This document shows, piece by piece, positions 60,480-64,000 of a stretch of 64,000 nt of DNA. The stretch's first letter is position 1; each line of letters starts with the position of its first letter. Source of the stretch: Asterias rubens (lineage: Eukaryota > Echinodermata > Asteroidea > Forcipulatida > Asteriidae); the NCBI RefSeq assembly GCF_902459465.1, contig NC_047083.1, positions 3,102,501-3,166,500 of the forward strand, written 5' to 3'. Made by a program: the position numbers and the translations under genes. Below the pieces are notes generated by a model that was not told the origin of the DNA, did no database searches, and was given only the letters and a program-made list of their open reading frames with translations.

Positions 60480-60690
60480 GCAACCTCAATCCCATCCCTG
60501 TGGGACCAGCTGAAGCGATCTGCATATTCCCACATCAACGCCAACAGCAACCTGGCTCACCTGTCCCATCTTCTGCAAGTTCAGTGGAATGCCATCCCAC
60601 AGCGGCAGCATGTCACCAGACTTACCAACACCATGACGGTGCCAGGCGGTCATTGGCATGTGATTATTGAGAAGAGCAGTTTTTGTCTTC
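60480..60690 (+). pseudogene. Tc1/mariner-type transposase C-terminal scrap
   Basis: The plus-strand frame reads SLWDQLKRSAYSHINANSNL, then AHLSHLLQVQWNAIPQ and RLTNTM. This resembles the WD(x)L...R.......L...L...W..IP end of Tc1-like DDE transposases. The catalytic part is absent and no inverted termini were found. Confidence 0.6.
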
Positions 60691-60724
60691 CATTTGAGCT
60701 CATTCGGCCATGAATTCATAGACA

Positions 60725-61185
60725 TCTTTCATTTTCACACAACACTTAGGAAACATGTCATAGAATTATTTCTTAATTAGTTGTATTGGTAAAATGTTTT
60801 ACCTTACGATGTTATGGTGAATTGTTTAGGGGGGGGGACTTACTTTTGTTGATGTGTTTAGATGAAGAAGCATACAAGGGGTAAGTCCGTAATTTTAAAG
60901 AAACTTATTGCCAAAATTAAACTGCCACAAGGCTTTCACCTTCTGACTATTTTCATTATGGTTTTTTTTTTGCAAAAAATGTAAAACAAATCTCCAAGGG
61001 GAAGTGCAACATTTCTATCCAGTTTGGGGCAACAAAATGGAAAAATCTCAACCGATCGGCGTCCCAAAAAATGTTATCAAAGTTTAGCACAATATTTACA
61101 AAACAAAAATCACAAGGGACAGCTCCAAGTTCACAGAGTTTTAATCTACATTGTTAGTCTTATGTGTTGCTAAAGTGGAAAATTA
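60725..61185. other. AT-rich unassigned stretch
   Basis: No gene or repeat that I can support. Confidence 0.4.
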
Positions 61186-61189
61186 ATTG

Positions 61190-61510
61190 CTTAGTTCACA
61201 AGGCAAACCCTGGAAACTTTTTCAAGCAAAAAAAACAAATAAAAAACTGCTGAGTAAACAAAGCTGTAGGTTTGTACAATTTTGCAGTCAAAAATTGAAA
61301 AGTACACAAGGCTATATAGCCTGGCAAACTTTTTTAAGCAAAAGCTGCTAAGTGCACAAGGCTTTTTTATCCTGGTACACCTTTTCAAGCAAAAATTGAA
61401 AAGTTCACAAGGCCTTGTATACCTGTTCAAGCAAAACTTTAAAAGTACACAAGGCTATAGCTTTGTATACATTTTCAAGCAAAATTGTACACAAAGGCAA
61501 TAAACCAGTG
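61190..61510 (-). repeat. Degenerate relative of the 49-bp satellite
   Basis: About six diverged monomers of about 55-60 bp in inverse sense (AAGCAAAAATTGAAAAGTTC, ACAAGGCTATAGCTTTGTAT), outside the right arm. Much more diverged than the main array. Confidence 0.8.
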
Positions 61511-62215
61511 AACATCTTAACTTGAACTATCATAATAGACAGTTAAATGAAAACAAAGACAAAGAAGATTCTTGTTGGAAGCAGTTACTACTGAAGTTTA
61601 ATTAGATAAATAATCACTAATTCATTCATGACAATAATTATAAAGAAATTCATGGAATGTAACAATTTCATCTACATTACAAAGTACGTTTACTAATATA
61701 AATCACTAACTTTTGTGAAGCAAAATTAAACTTTTTCGCATTCATTTATCAATCGCATGACTTTGTAATTATCAACCTCTTCCTCAAATAATCTGATGTC
61801 TGGGGCGAGCTCTTTTCAAACATCAAACTTATGCGGATCGTACTTATGCAATGTAAAGTTTTATGCACAAGTTGATTTGGGGACGAGGTTGTGTTTGCTG
61901 TTGTATGACGTAGTTGAATGACATAAGTCGTTGTAACTATGAAGCGCAGATATTAAAGGTCAATTCTGCTCAAACTTGTCTCATACGATTTAAAAAACAA
62001 ATATTACCACTGATTTTGTGTTACCATTAGTCAATGATGAGTAATACAGTATTTACAAACTTACAAATGATAAACATAATAATTGTATACAGCTATAGTG
62101 CTGATGGGTTTGTATAATTATAAGCCGGGTCTAAAGTATCGGGCTAAATCATTTGAGCTTTCAGGTATTGTTCGCTGCTAGACAGAACCACCTCTGCAAT
62201 CGCAAAACTAATTGA
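61511..62215. other. AT-rich unassigned stretch
   Basis: No gene or repeat structure supported. Confidence 0.4.
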
Positions 62216-62220
62216 GAAAA

Positions 62221-62346
62221 TTATGATGGCACTAGGTGGCAGTGGTCTTAGCTGGTAAATCCACTGTCTTCGAAATGTGCACATGCTCAGTATTGTGTAC
62301 ACAATGGAAATTGTATTTGTTAGTCTGCTGCCACCTAGCGTTTTCA
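62221..62346. mobile_element. Palindromic MITE, same family as 2598-2741
   Basis: GATGGCACTAGGTGGCAGTG to CTGCTGCCACCTAGCGTTTT, about 126 bp. Both arms carry the CTCF-like AGGTGGCAG word. Confidence 0.82.
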
Positions 62347-62387
62347 AGCTACCAATTACAGTTTAAGTGATTTGCTAAGGTCAAAAG

Positions 62388-62440
62388 TGTCACGACCGGG
62401 ATTCGAACCCACACGGTGAAGGGTTTGTACCACACACATC
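62388..62440 (-). repeat. tRNA-like B-box fragment
   Basis: On the minus strand GTGTGGGTTCGAATCCCGGTC includes an exact B box GGTTCGAATCC. No A box or cloverleaf, so a SINE or tRNA scrap. Confidence 0.5.
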
Positions 62441-62479
62441 CATTTCCATTTAACCAAATAGAGATCGTCGGGTGTTTGG

Positions 62480-63055
62480 TTCATACGGGGCCAGACTATT
62501 TAATATGTAGCTTAACGTTGATCAGGTTTATTTTCATCTGACGTGTATACAATGGGTGAGTTCGTTTCCGTCAAGATGACGTCACCTCATTAATATACCA
62601 CATCAAACCGTGTGAATATTACCACCACATGAAACCACCTTTCGAGCACAAGTGACAATTATAGTAAACGGACGATAGCTAAATAAGACTTAAAAGCCGT
62701 CCACAAGACGGATTCATTTTACAATTCAGATACGTCCACAGTCAATAAATTTCATGAAAATAAACCTTTATAAATACTATATACAAATATATCCTCCAGA
62801 AAGTTTACTCTGGTTACTTAATTTGCTGACCTTCATTTTCTTTTAATTCGTTGACTTAAAAAAAAAAAAAAAATGACGTTTGAAAATCCGGAACACTCAT
62901 AATCAGCTGACAAAAAAAATACGTCGTCTGTGTAGAATCTTTGGCGTTGTTCAGTTGAGAAGCAAAGCAGTTGCTTAAAGTACGCTTTGATGTTTTCTGA
63001 CAAAAAGGGGAAAAAAAGATGGTAGACCGATATAAGTATTGGGCCTGAACAAACA
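62480..63055. other. Unassigned stretch
   Basis: Contains a poly-A tract (62858-62873). No gene seen. Confidence 0.4.
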
Positions 63056-63061
63056 ACAATC

Positions 63062-63134
63062 GACTGCAGGAAGGGAATTTGAACCGAAGCCCTCCAGATT
63101 AAAAGAGCGGCTCTCTAACTGAGCTATCGAGCCC
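63062..63134 (-). repeat. tRNA-like sequence (Lys-TTT-like), probably a SINE head or pseudogene
   Basis: On the minus strand: GGGCTCGATAGCTCAGTTAG, then AGAGCC, CTCTTTTAATCTGGAGG (anticodon position TTT) and GGTTCAAATTCC. D arm, anticodon arm and T arm are recognisable. The 3' side does not pair with GGGCTCG, so the acceptor stem is lost. Confidence 0.6.
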
Positions 63135-63435
63135 ACTGCTAGCGGAGTGCGTACATTGAAGCCACAACGGACGCAATTTTGAGACACCCAAAACTGTTCG
63201 ACTAGCTTCCTTGTGTCGACCCCGATGTTGACGTTCTCAAAATATAAGTTTACCTCGGGATTTCGACATCATGAAATTAAAATGTTGACTTCCCAAGAAT
63301 GCTTTGTTTTTCTTTTTCTGGGCACCGACTTTCTGAAAGTAAGTTTCGGACACTCCGTATAAATACCTTGTTTCACTACTCCCGTTGTCAAATCCCTTCT
63401 AAGGTGCCTCATGGTTTGAAAATGAGCCCAGTGGG

Positions 63436-63871
63436 GTAGATTTCACAAAGAGTTGGGACTACAATCCCGGCCATATCTCGTTGGGCCCCCCCCCCCCCTG
63501 CCCCCTTTCAATGTTGGTTCCAATTGCTGATTGTGTTCTGAGTTGTGTTCTGAGTTCCAATTGCTGATTGTGTTCTGAGTTGTGTTCTGAGTTCCAATTG
63601 CTGATTGTGTTCTGAGTTGTGTTCTGAGTTACAGTCAACATTGAGCGGGGGGCGGGGGACAAATGTTTTGAATGTGAATGGGAAGTGCACAGGGAATCGT
63701 TGTATACAACGTTAGGAAAGGGTGGCCCAAGCATTTTGGCCGGGATTGTAGTCCTAACTTAGGACTTGTCCTAGGAGATATACAAAATGTATGCGTAGTC
63801 CTAAGTTAGGATGAGTAGCTCGTCCGAACTCAAGATAAGACTAGTCCTAACTCTTTGTGAAATCGACCCCA
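63436..63871. mobile_element. MITE family C, large copy with insert
   Basis: Left TAGATTTCACAAAGAGTTGG, then GGACTACAATCCCGGCC. Right GGCCGGGATTGTAGTCCTAA to CTCTTTGTGAAATCGACCCC. The middle holds a C-run and the tandem repeat at 63520-63632. Confidence 0.8.
63520..63632. repeat. Tandem repeat of 37 bp x 3
   Basis: Unit CCAATTGCTGATTGTGTTCT then GAGTTGTGTTCTGAGTT, itself containing a doubled TGTTCTGAGT. Nearly identical copies, so recent. Confidence 0.92.
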
Positions 63872-64000
63872 GTTCCTTATTAGTCACGGAGCAAGTTTGG
63901 GTGGCGACTAGACTTGACTAGACCAACAAGACTAACCAGACACTATAGAGCACAGAGAGACTGACAATATTGTACCATGCAATATGAAAGTTAATGGTCG

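Noticed and set aside
63062-63134. Functional tRNA-Lys gene
   Set aside because: The D, anticodon and T regions are recognisable but the acceptor stem does not pair, so it is treated as a SINE head or pseudogene.

Overview
The window is animal nuclear DNA, AT-rich and dense with repeats. Genes are split by introns with GT-AG splice sites. The abundant miniature inverted-repeat elements, the Penelope-type retroelement relic, the tRNA-derived SINEs and an animal UDP-galactopyranose mutase fit an echinoderm, most likely a sea star. The organism call is an inference from repeat style and gene content, not a database match.

Layout: (1) 1-2.8 kb: satellite arrays and inverted-repeat elements. (2) 2.82-4.37 kb, minus strand: large 3' exon of a UDP-galactopyranose mutase gene. 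(3) 4.4-15.9 kb: intergenic, almost all repeats. (4) 15.97-25.80 kb, plus strand: complete PEX16 gene (peroxisome membrane biogenesis), 10 coding exons, 371 codons. Its intron 8 holds a minisatellite built from its own exon end and splice donor, and its intron 9 holds a 114-bp satellite. (5) 25.8-31 kb: repeats and a SINE. (6) 31.04-40.15 kb, minus strand: complete TIF1-family gene (TRIM24/TRIM33-like; RING, two B-boxes, coiled coil, PHD, bromodomain), 12 coding exons, 943 codons. (7) 40.76-45.6 kb, plus strand: ribosomal protein RPL27A gene, 4 coding exons, 149 codons. It is divergent from TIF1, with about 0.6 kb between the two start codons. (8) 45.7-49.5 kb, minus strand: several convincing but unrecognised coding exons. 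(9) 51.4-60.5 kb: a roughly 9-kb foldback-like structure, with inverted arms of about 1.05 kb enclosing about 7 kb of palindrome-bearing satellite and a third arm copy inside. (10) 60.5-64 kb: a Tc1/mariner-like transposase scrap, degenerate satellite, tRNA-like SINE pieces and inverted-repeat elements.

Exon boundaries of PEX16, TIF1 and RPL27A were worked out by hand from splice sites and reading phase. In each gene all phases close and the summed coding length is a multiple of three. The genes do not form a pathway: they are unrelated housekeeping or regulatory genes in a repeat-rich neighbourhood.
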